Shown: positions 19,207 to 28,891 of the stretch, piece after piece
How positions within the stretch are numbered: position 1 is the first letter of the stretch
Layout: the number at the start of each line of letters is the position of its first letter
Assembly (NCBI RefSeq): GCF_000210075.1
Contig: NC_021017.1
Span: 5,411,037-5,475,036, forward strand
Direction of reading: 5' to 3'
DNA: 64,000 bases
Source: Bacteroides xylanisolvens XB1A
Lineage (GTDB): Bacteria; Bacteroidota; Bacteroidia; Bacteroidales; Bacteroidaceae
Made by a program: the position numbers and the translations under genes
The notes under the pieces: model-generated
Told to the model about the DNA's origin: nothing
What the model saw: only the letters and a program-made list of their open reading frames with translations
Databases searched by the model: none

Positions 19207-20754
19207 TTCTACAATCCACTTTTCAATATTACGGGTTTCCGCACTGAAATTTACTCCTATTTTAAAGAGTTTACGTCCGTCCATTTCGAAAGGAAGAGCA
19301 TAATTCTTGTCGTTAATCTGCTGTAAAGCATCTTCTGCCGTACCGTTCAACTTAAATTCCATGATATAAATAAATTTATCGGTCTGCAAGACAAGGTCGA
19401 TGCGCCCTTCACTCGTATGATACTCTACCTTGGTGTAGAAACCTAGCAGTTTAAAAACGATAAAAAGAACATTTTCGTAATGTAGCTCCTGGTCCCGAAT
19501 CACTTCGTAAGTAGTGTCTGCAAAGAAACTTTGCAGACGGCGGAAGAAAGAGTTATAATCACCGGAACGCACTTCACGAACAAACTTCTGAATCTCAAAA
19601 GGCGACTCGACCTTATTTACGTTCGCATAAAAAGGAAGCAGGAAGCGGATAAAACCTTCTTCCACTTCGCGATTGGGGAAACCCAAGCGATACATTCCAA
19701 ATTCTTCATCATACCCCTTAATGGTTAGGTATCCACTCTGATAAATTACCGGGATGGGATTGGTGGATTCAGAATCTATACTGTTCAACACTTGGACATC
19801 GGTCTCTTCATGTGCCATCCGCTCCAGGTCATAATGATGTTTTTTTAGCAATTTCACCAAATAGGTAGGCGTACCCGTTTCAAACCAATAACTACCAAAC
19901 TCCTTACGCTTGAAAGCGTTCAGCAGACTGAACGGGTTGTACATGCCGATTGAATTGTGCGTAAAATGATAACCGTCATAACACTCTCTCAAATCTTCAC
20001 AGAGTTTGTCATACGTTATTCCACGTGCTGCTGCAAATTCATGTAGTTCCGCTTCCAGATTTTCATGGATTTCACGCTCGCTGACACCACAAATTTCGAC
20101 ATACTCATTCCACATTGAAATATCATCCAGATTATTCAAATCACTGAATACACTGACTTTGCCAAACTTTGTCACGCCGGTGAGCAGAGCGAACTTTATA
20201 TACCCGTCCTTCGTTTTCAAAGCGCCATAAAATGGCTTCAGAGTATTTCGGAATTGCTTTTGCAGTTCCTCATTACCGATAGCTTGCAGCATAGGTTTGT
20301 CATACTCATCTACCAGAATAACTACACGTTGTCCGGTCTTCTCACAAGCACGCTGAATGATACCTGCAAAACGCAGGGAAAAAGATGTCTCGGATGGACG
20401 GGTGCCGTATTGGCTTTCCCAATATTCCAGATTATCATTCAATATCTTATCCAGACTTTCCGGAGTGTCATACTTCTCGATATTCAGGTCGAGATGCAAT
20501 ATAGGATATTTAATCCAATCCTTTTCCAACTTTTCTACTGCCAAGCCGGTAAACAGTTCTTTTTTTCCTTGAAAGTAAGCCTCTAAAGTAGAAATGAGCA
20601 GACTCTTTCCGAAACGGCGCGGACGACTCAAAAAGTAATAACGCCCGGTCTTTACCATTTGATACATCAATGCCGTTTTATCAATATAAAAATAACCATC
20701 CTGACGAAGGCTTTCAAAATTCTGAATACCGATAGGATAAATTTTATTGCTCAT
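19195..20754 (-). CDS. AAA-ATPase / PD-(D/E)XK nuclease fusion protein
   Basis: A 519-residue protein of a family multiplied in Bacteroides and other anaerobes. The N-terminus IYPIGIQNFESLRQDGYFYIDKT leads to a Walker-A-like SRPRRFGKSLL (about 43-53) and Walker B VVILVDEYDKP. The C-terminus has GRIDLVLQTDKFIYIMEFKLNG, the D..E-x-K core of a PD-(D/E)XK nuclease-like fold. Roles proposed for the family include selfish or defence ATPase-nucleases, but none is firm. It begins the accessory island and its 3' end runs into the bioD terminator, suggesting insertion close to the operon end. Confidence 0.85.
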   Translation of the reverse strand: MSNKIYPIGIQNFESLRQDGYFYIDKTALMYQMVKTGRYYFLSRPRRFGKSLLISTLEAYFQGKKELFTGLAVEKLEKDWIKYPILHLDLNIEKYDTPESLDKILNDNLEYWESQYGTRPSETSFSLRFAGIIQRACEKTGQRVVILVDEYDKPMLQAIGNEELQKQFRNTLKPFYGALKTKDGYIKFALLTGVTKFGKVSVFSDLNNLDDISMWNEYVEICGVSEREIHENLEAELHEFAAARGITYDKLCEDLRECYDGYHFTHNSIGMYNPFSLLNAFKRKEFGSYWFETGTPTYLVKLLKKHHYDLERMAHEETDVQVLNSIDSESTNPIPVIYQSGYLTIKGYDEEFGMYRLGFPNREVEEGFIRFLLPFYANVNKVESPFEIQKFVREVRSGDYNSFFRRLQSFFADTTYEVIRDQELHYENVLFIVFKLLGFYTKVEYHTSEGRIDLVLQTDKFIYIMEFKLNGTAEDALQQINDKNYALPFEMDGRKLFKIGVNFSAETRNIEKWIVETKN

Positions 20755-20794
20755 AATCTCTTCTTTTAAAAATCAACAACACATAAGTGAAGCA

Positions 20795-20813
20795 AGCGGA
20801 TTCAAAATCCACT
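20795..20813. repeat. Degenerate REP hairpin
   Basis: AGCGGATT then CAA then AATCCACT: the same CGGATT-loop-AATCC core as the palindromes flanking the transposase 0.9-1.6 kb away. It lies between the AAA gene and the HEPN gene. Confidence 0.6.
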
Positions 20814-20830
20814 GGGACGGTTCACCTTCC

Positions 20831-21253
20831 TTATATAGATTCCCACTCTTTATCTCTTATTAATTCTTGAATACTATTTATGAAAGTCTCTGCTTGTGGA
20901 TATAAGTTGTTTACCATTTCTTCGTCACAATATACAAAGTCATCATAATCTCCACTATGCCTTTTCTCAAATAATGTAGAAAAAGTTTTTCCTACTTTTA
21001 CAGGAAGTTTTCCTGTCGAAATAAAGTGCAGACCAAGCATCGTCTTCACCCCATTATGAGTCTGCGTTTGAATATCATATTTTAAAAGAAGAGCTACAGT
21101 TGCATAATAGCATGCATAATACAGCCTGTTAATAGCAGCATTATAGAATGACTCACGTATCATAACCTCAGCCTCTCTCAATGTTTCATAAGCACGTTGT
21201 ATCCGATAAGCGACCAGTGCTTTCTTACTTTCCTTATCTAGAATTTCTTTCAT
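20831..21253 (-). CDS. HEPN-domain protein (UPF0332 type), toxin-like partner
   Basis: A 140-residue all-helical protein matching the UPF0332 HEPN group: AYETLREAEVMI, AAINRLYYACYYATVALLLK, THNGVKTMLGLHF and FEKRHSGDYDDFVY. HEPN proteins paired with MNT nucleotidyltransferases form toxin-antitoxin modules, where HEPN is often an RNase that the MNT partner inactivates by AMP transfer to a Tyr near the active site. It follows the MNT gene with a 4-base overlap, so the two are co-translated. Whether this HEPN is an active RNase is not decided by sequence. Confidence 0.88.
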   Translation of the reverse strand: MKEILDKESKKALVAYRIQRAYETLREAEVMIRESFYNAAINRLYYACYYATVALLLKYDIQTQTHNGVKTMLGLHFISTGKLPVKVGKTFSTLFEKRHSGDYDDFVYCDEEMVNNLYPQAETFINSIQELIRDKEWESI

Positions 21254-21564
21254 AAGACAATACCTTCGTTTATCACATTTACATAAAAAGGTGTTTTAAA
21301 AGGCCGGTTCTCCCAAAATTTCTTCAAAACAACTATCGGGCTAATACTAACACCTGTTTTCAATTCCAATTCATATAAAGGTAATGTGATAGCTTCTTCT
21401 TTAGCCAATGTCATTTTATCACCTTCCACTAAAATGAGTAAATCAACATCACTATCATGCCTGGCATCCCCACGCGCCTCAGAGCCATATAAAATAACCT
21501 GCGCATTGGGAGCAACACGTTTTAATGTTTCACGAATAGCTTCTATAATCTCCGGTCTCTTCAT
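21250..21564 (-). CDS. MNT-type minimal nucleotidyltransferase (antitoxin-like)
   Basis: A 104-residue protein with the polymerase-beta nucleotidyltransferase signature GSEARGDARHDSDVDLLI (about residues 27-44), whose Gly-Ser and paired Asp residues bind NTP-Mg. It is first in a two-gene unit with the HEPN protein, the standard HEPN/MNT module. It probably neutralises the HEPN partner by nucleotidylation or binding (known for some family members; inferred here). Confidence 0.9.
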   Translation of the reverse strand: MKRPEIIEAIRETLKRVAPNAQVILYGSEARGDARHDSDVDLLILVEGDKMTLAKEEAITLPLYELELKTGVSISPIVVLKKFWENRPFKTPFYVNVINEGIVL

Positions 21565-21712
21565 TTCTTACTCTTTCTAAATGCATGAATGAATCAAACT
21601 TACTACATTACAAAGATACATTTTTCTATCTAAACAACATCACATCTTACATGAAAGTTCGCCATAAAATCATTTAAAGTAGGTTTCCGTTCTCTGTTCA
21701 ATCTGCTCCATT

Positions 21713-21762
21713 CAATCGGATTTGCAATCCGATTGCTTGAGTATCAGGATTTGTAATCCGCT
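21713..21762. repeat. Left REP pair of the transposase unit
   Basis: A perfect hairpin (21713-21735) has arms CAATCGGAT and ATCCGATTG around TTGCA. Five bases later GTATCAGGATTTGTAATCCG (21741-21760) carries a second GGATT..AATCC core. The same two elements occur in mirror image on the other side of the transposase. Confidence 0.75.
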
Positions 21763-21780
21763 CCTTAACCTCTTGCCTTC

Positions 21781-22323
21781 CTAAACTACAATCACCTCTA
21801 GCAGTCCTTTATCACCCGCATAACTCACCGCCGAACTATATAAATAATCTTCCTGCCGTGCAACAATCTCCTGCTTCACCGGATTATTATGAATATAATT
21901 CAATTTTTGCAGAAAGAAGTCATGCAAATAAATTAATTCGGGATGATTACCTTCTTGCCAAAAACGATACTTAGATATTTTTTTGTCATTAGCTCCGGCA
22001 AAGCGAAAACGATCCAACATCCATTCGCGACGACTTTCTTGAGGATCTGTTTCGAGTTCTGCCATAATACGTTTACTAGTGAACTTTTTAAAATCTCGAA
22101 GGATATCCGAAACTGTTGCTTCTGTTCCGGAACTGACAATCATGTGCAAATGGTTACTCATTAATACCCAGGCATAAATTCTTAAGCCTTTTTTCTCCTG
22201 ACAATAGGCTAGTGACTCCAGAATTATATGCTTGTATTTAGGACGGGTAAAGATATCTATCCAATCGACAACGGTAGAAGTAACAAAATATAATTCATCT
22301 AAAACTCGATTCGCAGTATCCAT
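21781..22323 (-). CDS. REP-associated tyrosine transposase (RAYT, Y1/HUH family)
   Basis: The frame opens at 22401, but ATG 22323-22321 gives the family start (MDTANRVLDELYFVTSTVVD) and 180 residues. The HUH metal motif is SNHLHMI and the catalytic Tyr is in LNYIHNNPVK, conserved as in Y1 transposases of the IS200/IS605 superfamily. RAYTs are single-copy, non-self-mobilising enzymes that cut and join REP hairpins and are thought to spread them. The gene is bracketed by REP pairs in opposite orientation, and a further REP lies near the HEPN gene. It appears intact. Confidence 0.88.
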   Translation of the reverse strand: MDTANRVLDELYFVTSTVVDWIDIFTRPKYKHIILESLAYCQEKKGLRIYAWVLMSNHLHMIVSSGTEATVSDILRDFKKFTSKRIMAELETDPQESRREWMLDRFRFAGANDKKISKYRFWQEGNHPELIYLHDFFLQKLNYIHNNPVKQEIVARQEDYLYSSAVSYAGDKGLLEVIVV

Positions 22324-22404
22324 TGATATACTAATTTGATTAGAGAGGATAAATGTACGATTAAAATCGAAAGAGACAAAGGTTTTTAAACGATCGGACA
22401 CGAC

Positions 22405-22456
22405 AAGCGGACTAAAAATCCTGATACAAAAGACCAGCGGATTATAAATCCGCTGG
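22405..22456. repeat. Right REP pair of the transposase unit
   Basis: A perfect hairpin (22434-22456) has arms CCAGCGGATT and AATCCGCTGG around ATA. Next to it, toward the gene, the minus strand reads GTATCAGGATTTTTAGTCCG (22426-22407), a near copy of the left inner element in inverted orientation. Confidence 0.75.
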
Positions 22457-22554
22457 AACCTTCTTATATATCTGCTGCGTAAGCGCGTAATGGTAGAACA
22501 TTCTACAATTATTCACTGATTTTGCGGGCTTTTCTCTTCTGTCGCATCTATTCA

Positions 22555-24912
22555 TTAAACAATAGTCGAATATTTATCCAAAGCCTTTCTCAAAGTTCTT
22601 TCCGAAACCGGTTTAGTCACAAAATCATTGCATCCCATCTCCAAAGCCAATTCTTTATCCGTTTCAAAAGCATAAGCCGTCAAAGCAATAATAGGAATAT
22701 CTTTGGAATAAGAACGAATGATATGCGTTGCTTCCAATCCATCCATGCGTGGCATTTTTATATCCATCAGAATTAAGTCCGGTTGATACTGCTTATACAT
22801 TTCAATGGCTTCCACCCCATCCTTAGCCCAAAGCAATGTATATTCCCTGCCGATCAGATTCTTCAGCAGGATGAAATTACTTTCTACATCTTCCGCTACC
22901 AAAATCTTTTTGATCTGTTGCACACGATTTACAGTATCTCCTTTAGATTCCGTCTTTGACATTTTAAAGATTTCGCCGAGTTCTCCGGCTTCTTCATAAG
23001 GAATCGTGAAATAGAACGTAGAGCCTTTACCCAATTCAGAAGTCACTCCTATTTCTCCACCGATCTTTTCGATAATCATCTGACAGATAGATAGCCCTAA
23101 TCCTGTGCCTTGAGCAAAAGAGTTCAGTTTGACAAAACGCTCGAAGATATGATCTACCTTTTCCGGTTCTATTCCTATTCCTGTATCCTTCACATATACA
23201 CGAATATTTTTATCCGTCCGCTCAAAACCCAAACGAATCTCTCCTGCATACGTAAATTTACTCGCATTAGTCAGGAAATTCGTTATCACCTGCATGATAC
23301 GATTCTGATCTCCCTCAATGAATAAATTCTCATCCTCATTATCAAAAACAAGAGTTACCCCTTCTTTCACACGTTCTTTATGAACAGCATAAATTGTCCG
23401 GCAAACTTCTCCCAGATTCATTGGACGCTTGATATATTCCAGTGTCCCGGCTTCTATCTTCGATAAATCCAGAATATCATTAATCAGTTGCAACAAAATA
23501 TCCGAATTCTGATTGATAATACCCGAATAGAGCTTTTTCTCTTCAGCAGTTTCGGCAGCAGGCAATAATTGAGAGAATCCTACAATTGCATTCAGGGGTG
23601 TCCGGATCTCATGACTCATATTAGCAAGGAAAGCACTTTTCAATCGGTCGGATTGCTCCGCCTTAATCCTTGCCTTTATCAGTTCCTGCTCAATATTCTG
23701 AAGATTAGTAATATCCCAAGAGATACCAATCTGCAACGGTTTGCGTCCTTCCATCGGCACAAGCGCCTTTAACGTCTGTACAATACGCGCTTTCCCGGTG
23801 ACGGAAAGATACGTTTCCTGCATATCAATACGCTTATGGGTCTGAAGTAATTCCAAATCATCCTTACGGAATTTCTCTGCGTCTCCATGACTCGGAAATA
23901 CTTCATAGTCCGTATGTCCAATCGCTTTAGACGCCGGGATACCTGAATGGTCGGCAAATGCTTTGTTCCAATACAAATACCTAAAATCATTTTCCGGGTC
24001 TTTCACAAACAGATAGACTGGGATATTATTCAAAATACCATCCAGCAATAGATTTAGTTCGCGAAGTTCATCCTGTTTCTTTATAACATCAGTAATATCC
24101 TGTGTAAAGAACCAAGTCAGTTCTTCATTATTCTCACGAATCAGAAATGTAGACACCTGATGCATCCGCTCTTTATCTTCACCTTTCCGCATATAGGCAG
24201 CACGATAAGCAAAAGTGCCATCATTGTCACGTATTTCCTGAAGACGTCTTTCCCACGCCTCCTTTGTTGTCATAGAGACGGGCAAATCATATATCTTTTG
24301 GATACCCATCTGTTGGGTAACTCCGTATTCTTCTATAAATTGCTTATTTGCATAAACCAATGTCCCGTCTTCCGATACGGCAAGAATGCTGTCACTCACT
24401 TTATCGAGTACACTCTTGAAAACCTCCAGTTGCCTTTGCGTGGTCACCCGCTCCGTTATATCACGGCACATAATCAATACATACTCCTCATCCAACGGAA
24501 AGATACGATTTTCGTAATGATGATGTTCGCCATTAAAATCCAATTCATGATGGGCGGTTGAAACAGCTCCCGTGCTGACAGCCTGACGCATATTGGAGTG
24601 AATATTCTGATATGCTTCCGGTGGAACCATTTCCCGCATATACATTCCCTTAAAATCTTTATTTGATATCCCGACATGATTGGTTTCTTCATTGGAAACA
24701 ACTTCAATGCCTACTTCGTTCTGATTGAAGACAGTCAGCATATCCGGCAAAGAGTCCAGAATCCTGACAGCATATTTTTCTTTGAAACTCAGGGGACGAT
24801 TACTTATATTCTCATTCCTAAGAATAGAAAGCTCCTTTTTGAGCTGCTCATTTTCTTTCTTTAGCGCTTCCAGCTGTTCTAATAGTACTTTTTGGTTTTG
24901 TTCGGTGTTCAT
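22555..24912 (-). CDS. Cytoplasmic PAS-containing hybrid histidine kinase/response regulator
   Basis: A 785-residue protein without membrane segments. In order: an N-terminal coiled coil (about 5-35, EQLEALKKENEQLKKELS), three PAS regions (about 45-165, 170-285 and 290-420), HisKA with the phospho-His in NMSHEIRTPLNAIVG, HATPase with DTGIGIEPEKVDHIF and GTGLGLSIC, and a C-terminal receiver with the phospho-Asp in LILMDIKMPRMDG. It probably senses a redox, ligand or metabolic signal in the cytoplasm. No output domain and no neighbouring partner are seen, so phosphotransfer to an unlinked HPt or regulator is likely. Confidence 0.93.
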   Translation of the reverse strand: MNTEQNQKVLLEQLEALKKENEQLKKELSILRNENISNRPLSFKEKYAVRILDSLPDMLTVFNQNEVGIEVVSNEETNHVGISNKDFKGMYMREMVPPEAYQNIHSNMRQAVSTGAVSTAHHELDFNGEHHHYENRIFPLDEEYVLIMCRDITERVTTQRQLEVFKSVLDKVSDSILAVSEDGTLVYANKQFIEEYGVTQQMGIQKIYDLPVSMTTKEAWERRLQEIRDNDGTFAYRAAYMRKGEDKERMHQVSTFLIRENNEELTWFFTQDITDVIKKQDELRELNLLLDGILNNIPVYLFVKDPENDFRYLYWNKAFADHSGIPASKAIGHTDYEVFPSHGDAEKFRKDDLELLQTHKRIDMQETYLSVTGKARIVQTLKALVPMEGRKPLQIGISWDITNLQNIEQELIKARIKAEQSDRLKSAFLANMSHEIRTPLNAIVGFSQLLPAAETAEEKKLYSGIINQNSDILLQLINDILDLSKIEAGTLEYIKRPMNLGEVCRTIYAVHKERVKEGVTLVFDNEDENLFIEGDQNRIMQVITNFLTNASKFTYAGEIRLGFERTDKNIRVYVKDTGIGIEPEKVDHIFERFVKLNSFAQGTGLGLSICQMIIEKIGGEIGVTSELGKGSTFYFTIPYEEAGELGEIFKMSKTESKGDTVNRVQQIKKILVAEDVESNFILLKNLIGREYTLLWAKDGVEAIEMYKQYQPDLILMDIKMPRMDGLEATHIIRSYSKDIPIIALTAYAFETDKELALEMGCNDFVTKPVSERTLRKALDKYSTIV

Positions 24913-24999
24913 GATATATCAGAATTAATGCGTACTTATCTGCCAAAAGTAAATCTTTTTTTGAAGATAAGTACGCAAAAACCAGTTTTTTTTTGAGAA

Positions 25000-25524
25000 T
25001 CATTCAATTACCATGATCCGGTCGTTCAATCCCACCTTCATGCCATCTTCCACAAATACCTCTTTAACTACTCCATCCGTCACCGAACGTATCTCATTCT
25101 CCATCTTCATTGCCACCAATACGCAAAGCGGATCGCCACGTTTCACACTATCTCCTTTCTTTACATACGTCTTCAGTATTACTCCCGGCATCGGTGCCTG
25201 TACTACCTGACGTCCTACAGACTCAGCAGCAGTGCGGGCATTATGTATCTTCTCCATTTCTCCCTGCAATTCAATCTGATAAAGCTCCCCTTTATTCATG
25301 ATTGTATATGAATTATTGGAAGAGGGAGAAATCTGCACTCCATGCGAGTGGTGATCGATGATAATTGAATGGATAGAGTCGCCACCCATGTTATAATCGA
25401 CCTCATATATCTTACCATTGACTGCAATCTTCTTGATTGGTCCGTCCTCCAGTATTTCCACCTTATATTCACTATCCGGCATGTCCTGGAGCTTGGCGTA
25501 ATATGTAGCTAATGTTGTACCCAT
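25000..25524 (-). CDS. Biotin carboxyl carrier subunit of an acyl-CoA carboxylase
   Basis: A 174-residue protein whose C-terminal biotinyl domain carries VAMKMENEI, with the biotinylated Lys140 34 residues before the end as usual. An N-terminal region (to about 90) resembles the linker found in oxaloacetate/methylmalonyl/propionyl carboxylase subunits, with a flexible joint in between. It swings carboxybiotin between the biotin carboxylase and the carboxyltransferase encoded upstream. Last of three leftward genes, 29 bases after the carboxylase. Confidence 0.93.
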   Translation of the reverse strand: MGTTLATYYAKLQDMPDSEYKVEILEDGPIKKIAVNGKIYEVDYNMGGDSIHSIIIDHHSHGVQISPSSNNSYTIMNKGELYQIELQGEMEKIHNARTAAESVGRQVVQAPMPGVILKTYVKKGDSVKRGDPLCVLVAMKMENEIRSVTDGVVKEVFVEDGMKVGLNDRIMVIE

Positions 25525-25553
25525 AATCTGTTCTGTTATTTTTTAGTCTTACA

Positions 25554-27065
25554 TCAATAATTATTAGCAGTCATCTGCAACTTACCATAATACTTCCAGA
25601 GCGATTCGCCTACCACCGGAAGCGTTGTGGCACGGGAAGCCGCTTCTTTCTCCCGTTCGTAGTGTCTCACTGCGGCAGCAATGACAGCCACTGTCGGATC
25701 GGTATTCTGACGGCGTTTCAGATCTTCCTTATCAAAGCGCGTATCAATAAACGTTGTATCATATTCGCCTTTCAGGAAAGCTGCATTCTTCAATACACGT
25801 TGATGGAAAGGAATTGTTGTTTTAATTCCCAAAATCTTATACTCGCGCAAAGCACGTGCCATATTGGAAATGGCAGAAGCACGGGTACGTCCCCAACAAC
25901 ATAGCTTGGCAATCATCGGGTCATAATGCAGAGAGACTTCAAATCCGGCATAAGCGGCACTGTCAAGACGCAGGTTACGCCCTTCGGGAGCTTCACGAAC
26001 AGTAATCACCCCGGGAGAAGGTATGAAGTTATTCTCCGGATCTTCCGCATAAATACGACATTCGATAGCTGCTCCGCTAAACTGAATATCATCCTGTTTA
26101 TAAGGCAACGGATTTCCGGCGGCAACTGTTATCATATCCCGAACCAGGTCAACTCCCGTACATTCCTCCGTCACAGGATGTTCTACCTGCAAACGGGTAT
26201 TCATCTCGAGGAAGTAGAAGTTTTGGTCTTTATCCATCATAAACTCCAATGTCCCGGCACTGTAATAACCTATTTTCTTACAGGCTTCCACAGCAACCTT
26301 CAACATTTTCTTTCTCGTCTCTTCTTTCACAAAAGGAGAAGGACTTTCCTCTATCACTTTTTGATTACGGCGCTGAATAGAACATTCACGTTCGTAAAGG
26401 TGGACCACATTGCCATATTTATCTCCCATGATCTGAACTTCGATATGATGCGGGTTCTCGATGTATTTCTCAATATATACCGCATCATTGCCAAAAGAGG
26501 TCCCTGCTTCGGATTGTGACAAACGAAGAGCCGTTTCCACTTCTTCTTCCGTACGTACCAAACGCATTCCTTTTCCTCCACCTCCGGCAAGTGCTTTCAG
26601 CATAATGGGATAGCCGACTTCATTAGCCACCTTCTTCACTTCATCAATCCCCTGCACAGGTGTTTCGGTTCCGGGAACAATGGGTAATCCTGCTTCACGC
26701 ATAATCTTGCGGGCTTCTGTCTTGATTCCCATTTTGGAAATAATGTCCGCACTCGGTCCGATAAAAATCACTCCTTCTTCTTCACAACGGCGGGCAAAAT
26801 CCGCATTCTCCGACAAGAAACCATATCCCGGATGAATAGCAGCACCGGTCTTTTTAGCAATGGACAAGATCAATTCCGGCTTCAGGTAGGAAGTATCTTC
26901 GGGCGATTCGGAGATGCAATAGGCTTCTTCTGCATAACGTACATGCAAAGCTCCGCGGTCTACATGGGTATAAACAGCCACCGTTGCGATATTCATCACC
27001 CGACAGGTACGGAAGATTCGCATCGCTATTTCACCGCGGTTGGCTACTAATATTTTCTTTATCAT
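25554..27065 (-). CDS. Biotin carboxylase subunit (acetyl-/propionyl-CoA carboxylase type)
   Basis: A 503-residue ATP-grasp carboxylase, starting IKKILVANRGEIAMRIFRTC. ATP-grasp loop GGGGKGMRLV, HIEVQIMGD, RECSIQRRNQKVIEE and EMNTRLQVEHPVTE (catalytic Glu/Arg) are all present. It is longer than stand-alone AccC by about 50 residues, as in alpha-type subunits, but lacks a fused carrier domain, which is encoded by the next gene. It carboxylates the carrier's biotin with ATP and bicarbonate. Confidence 0.95.
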   Translation of the reverse strand: MIKKILVANRGEIAMRIFRTCRVMNIATVAVYTHVDRGALHVRYAEEAYCISESPEDTSYLKPELILSIAKKTGAAIHPGYGFLSENADFARRCEEEGVIFIGPSADIISKMGIKTEARKIMREAGLPIVPGTETPVQGIDEVKKVANEVGYPIMLKALAGGGGKGMRLVRTEEEVETALRLSQSEAGTSFGNDAVYIEKYIENPHHIEVQIMGDKYGNVVHLYERECSIQRRNQKVIEESPSPFVKEETRKKMLKVAVEACKKIGYYSAGTLEFMMDKDQNFYFLEMNTRLQVEHPVTEECTGVDLVRDMITVAAGNPLPYKQDDIQFSGAAIECRIYAEDPENNFIPSPGVITVREAPEGRNLRLDSAAYAGFEVSLHYDPMIAKLCCWGRTRASAISNMARALREYKILGIKTTIPFHQRVLKNAAFLKGEYDTTFIDTRFDKEDLKRRQNTDPTVAVIAAAVRHYEREKEAASRATTLPVVGESLWKYYGKLQMTANNY

Positions 27066-27090
27066 AATCTTTTTATTCTTTTAATGAACA

Positions 27091-27118
27091 CTCTCCATTC
27101 TCAACTCTCCACTCTCAA
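27091..27118. repeat. 14-bp tandem repeat in the carboxylase operon spacer
   Basis: CTCTCCATTCTCAA (27091-27104) is followed directly by CTCTCCACTCTCAA (27105-27118). This pyrimidine-rich pattern is a frequent Bacteroides intergenic repeat and resembles part of the 2843-2914 element read on the other strand. Confidence 0.6.
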
Positions 27119-27122
27119 CTTA

Positions 27123-28667
27123 TTAAAGCGGAAGATTCGAATGTTTCTTAGGAGGATTAGACTGCCGTTTGTTGGCAAGCATCTCGAAACTTCGAATCAA
27201 CCGCAAACGGGTTACCGCCGGTTCAATCACTTCATCCACATATCCCAATTCCGCCGCCCGGTAAGGATTGGCAAACTTCCCGCGATAATCATCCTGAAGT
27301 TCTTTCCGTTTTTCTTCGGGGTTTCCGGCCTTATCTATATCCTTACGGAAAAGAATATTCACAGCTCCATCCGGTCCCATCACAGCTATTTCGGCAGTAG
27401 GAAAAGCAAGATTGACATCTCCGCGGATATGCTTGGAGCTCATCACATCATAAGCGCCACCGTATGCTTTGCGGGTGATAACCGTAACTTTCGGCACTGT
27501 AGCCTCACAATAAGCATAAAGCAATTTTGCCCCGTTACGAATAATTCCGCCATATTCCTGATCGATTCCCGGAAGGAATCCCGGCACATCTACCAGTGTC
27601 AGTAAAGGGATATTGAAAGCATCGCAGAAGCGGACAAAACGGGCAGCTTTGACAGATGCGTTAATATCCAGCGTGCCTGCAAGTACCAATGGCTGATTAG
27701 CCACCACTCCCACTGTTTTTCCATTCAGCCGGATATAGCCGGTCACAATATTCGCAGCATACTCTGCCTGAAGTTCGAAGAAACTATTATCATCAGCCAC
27801 TGCTTCAATCATTTCTTTTATATTATACGGCTGATTCGGATTGGTTGGAATCAAATTAGCCAGTTCCGGAGTCAGACGGGTCGGCGAATCGTTTGTAGCT
27901 ACAAACGGAGGCTCTTCCATATTATTTCCCGGCAGATAGGAAATCAATTCACGAATATAATTAATACACTCAATATCATTCTCCGCAGAAAGATGAGCTA
28001 CACCGGACTTTGTCATGTGTACGCCTACTCCGCCGAGTTCCTCTTTAGTGACTTCTTCCTGTGTCACACTTCTCACCACATCCGGTCCTGTAATAAACAT
28101 ATAACCGGAATTTTTCACCATCAGGATAAAATCTGTCAATGCAGGAGAATAAACCGCACCTCCGGCACATGGGCCCATGATCGCACTAATCTGCGGAATC
28201 ACTCCGGATGCCATAGAGTTGCGCAGGAATATCTCGGCATATCCGGCCAAAGAACGTACCCCTTCCTGAATTCGTGCACCGCCAGAGTCGTTCAGTCCGA
28301 TGATGGGTGCTCCCATTTGCATAGCCATGTCCATCACTTTACAAATTTTCTTAGCGTGCGTTTCCGAAAGAGCTCCACCAAATACGGTGAAATCCTGTGC
28401 AAAGACATAAACCAGGCGCTTGCCAATCATACCGTATCCCGTCACTACCCCGTCTCCGGCAAATTTCTGCTTTTCCATACCGAAATCGGTACACCGATGG
28501 GTTACCAACTTATCCAGTTCGATAAACGAACCTTTCTCCAATAATAAATCGATGCGTTCACGGGCGGTCAGTTTTCCCACAGAATGTTGTTTTTCAATGC
28601 GAGCGTCTCCGCCGCCTTTTTCTGCTTTCCTGTTCAGTTCTTCCAGGTTGTTAATAAGCTCTTTCAT
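27123..28667 (-). CDS. Carboxyltransferase subunit (propionyl-CoA carboxylase beta / MmdA family)
   Basis: A 514-residue crotonase-fold carboxyltransferase, first gene of the operon. Typical segments are [78 protein letters not shown] and [21 protein letters not shown]. The family covers propionyl-CoA carboxylase beta and methylmalonyl-CoA decarboxylase alpha. No membrane Na+-pump subunit is present, so a soluble carboxylase is more likely (inference). It depends on biotin made by the nearby operon. Confidence 0.93.
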   Translation of the reverse strand: MKELINNLEELNRKAEKGGGDARIEKQHSVGKLTARERIDLLLEKGSFIELDKLVTHRCTDFGMEKQKFAGDGVVTGYGMIGKRLVYVFAQDFTVFGGALSETHAKKICKVMDMAMQMGAPIIGLNDSGGARIQEGVRSLAGYAEIFLRNSMASGVIPQISAIMGPCAGGAVYSPALTDFILMVKNSGYMFITGPDVVRSVTQEEVTKEELGGVGVHMTKSGVAHLSAENDIECINYIRELISYLPGNNMEEPPFVATNDSPTRLTPELANLIPTNPNQPYNIKEMIEAVADDNSFFELQAEYAANIVTGYIRLNGKTVGVVANQPLVLAGTLDINASVKAARFVRFCDAFNIPLLTLVDVPGFLPGIDQEYGGIIRNGAKLLYAYCEATVPKVTVITRKAYGGAYDVMSSKHIRGDVNLAFPTAEIAVMGPDGAVNILFRKDIDKAGNPEEKRKELQDDYRGKFANPYRAAELGYVDEVIEPAVTRLRLIRSFEMLANKRQSNPPKKHSNLPL

Positions 28668-28891
28668 AGGCTGTAGTTATTAAAGTTGTATGTGTGTGTA
28701 AAAATAAACAGTAATATATGAAATCATTGTCATATTGATTACACAAAGTACTTTTATATAATGAACGCCTCATGTGTGGAAAATGTTAGCATTTATGCCT
28801 TAAAACATCTTTATCCATTTATTTAGGGAGCTTTTTTTGCAGGTTGCGACAACAAACTTCCCCGCTTTTCTGTTTATCGCTTATCATTTTT

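Noticed and set aside
22324-22401. Longer start for the RAYT transposase at 22401
   Set aside because: The added residues do not resemble family N-termini and lie next to the REP element.
25926-26519. 198-codon plus-strand frame inside the biotin carboxylase
   Set aside because: Its translation has no family features and the opposite strand is strongly conserved; a shadow frame.
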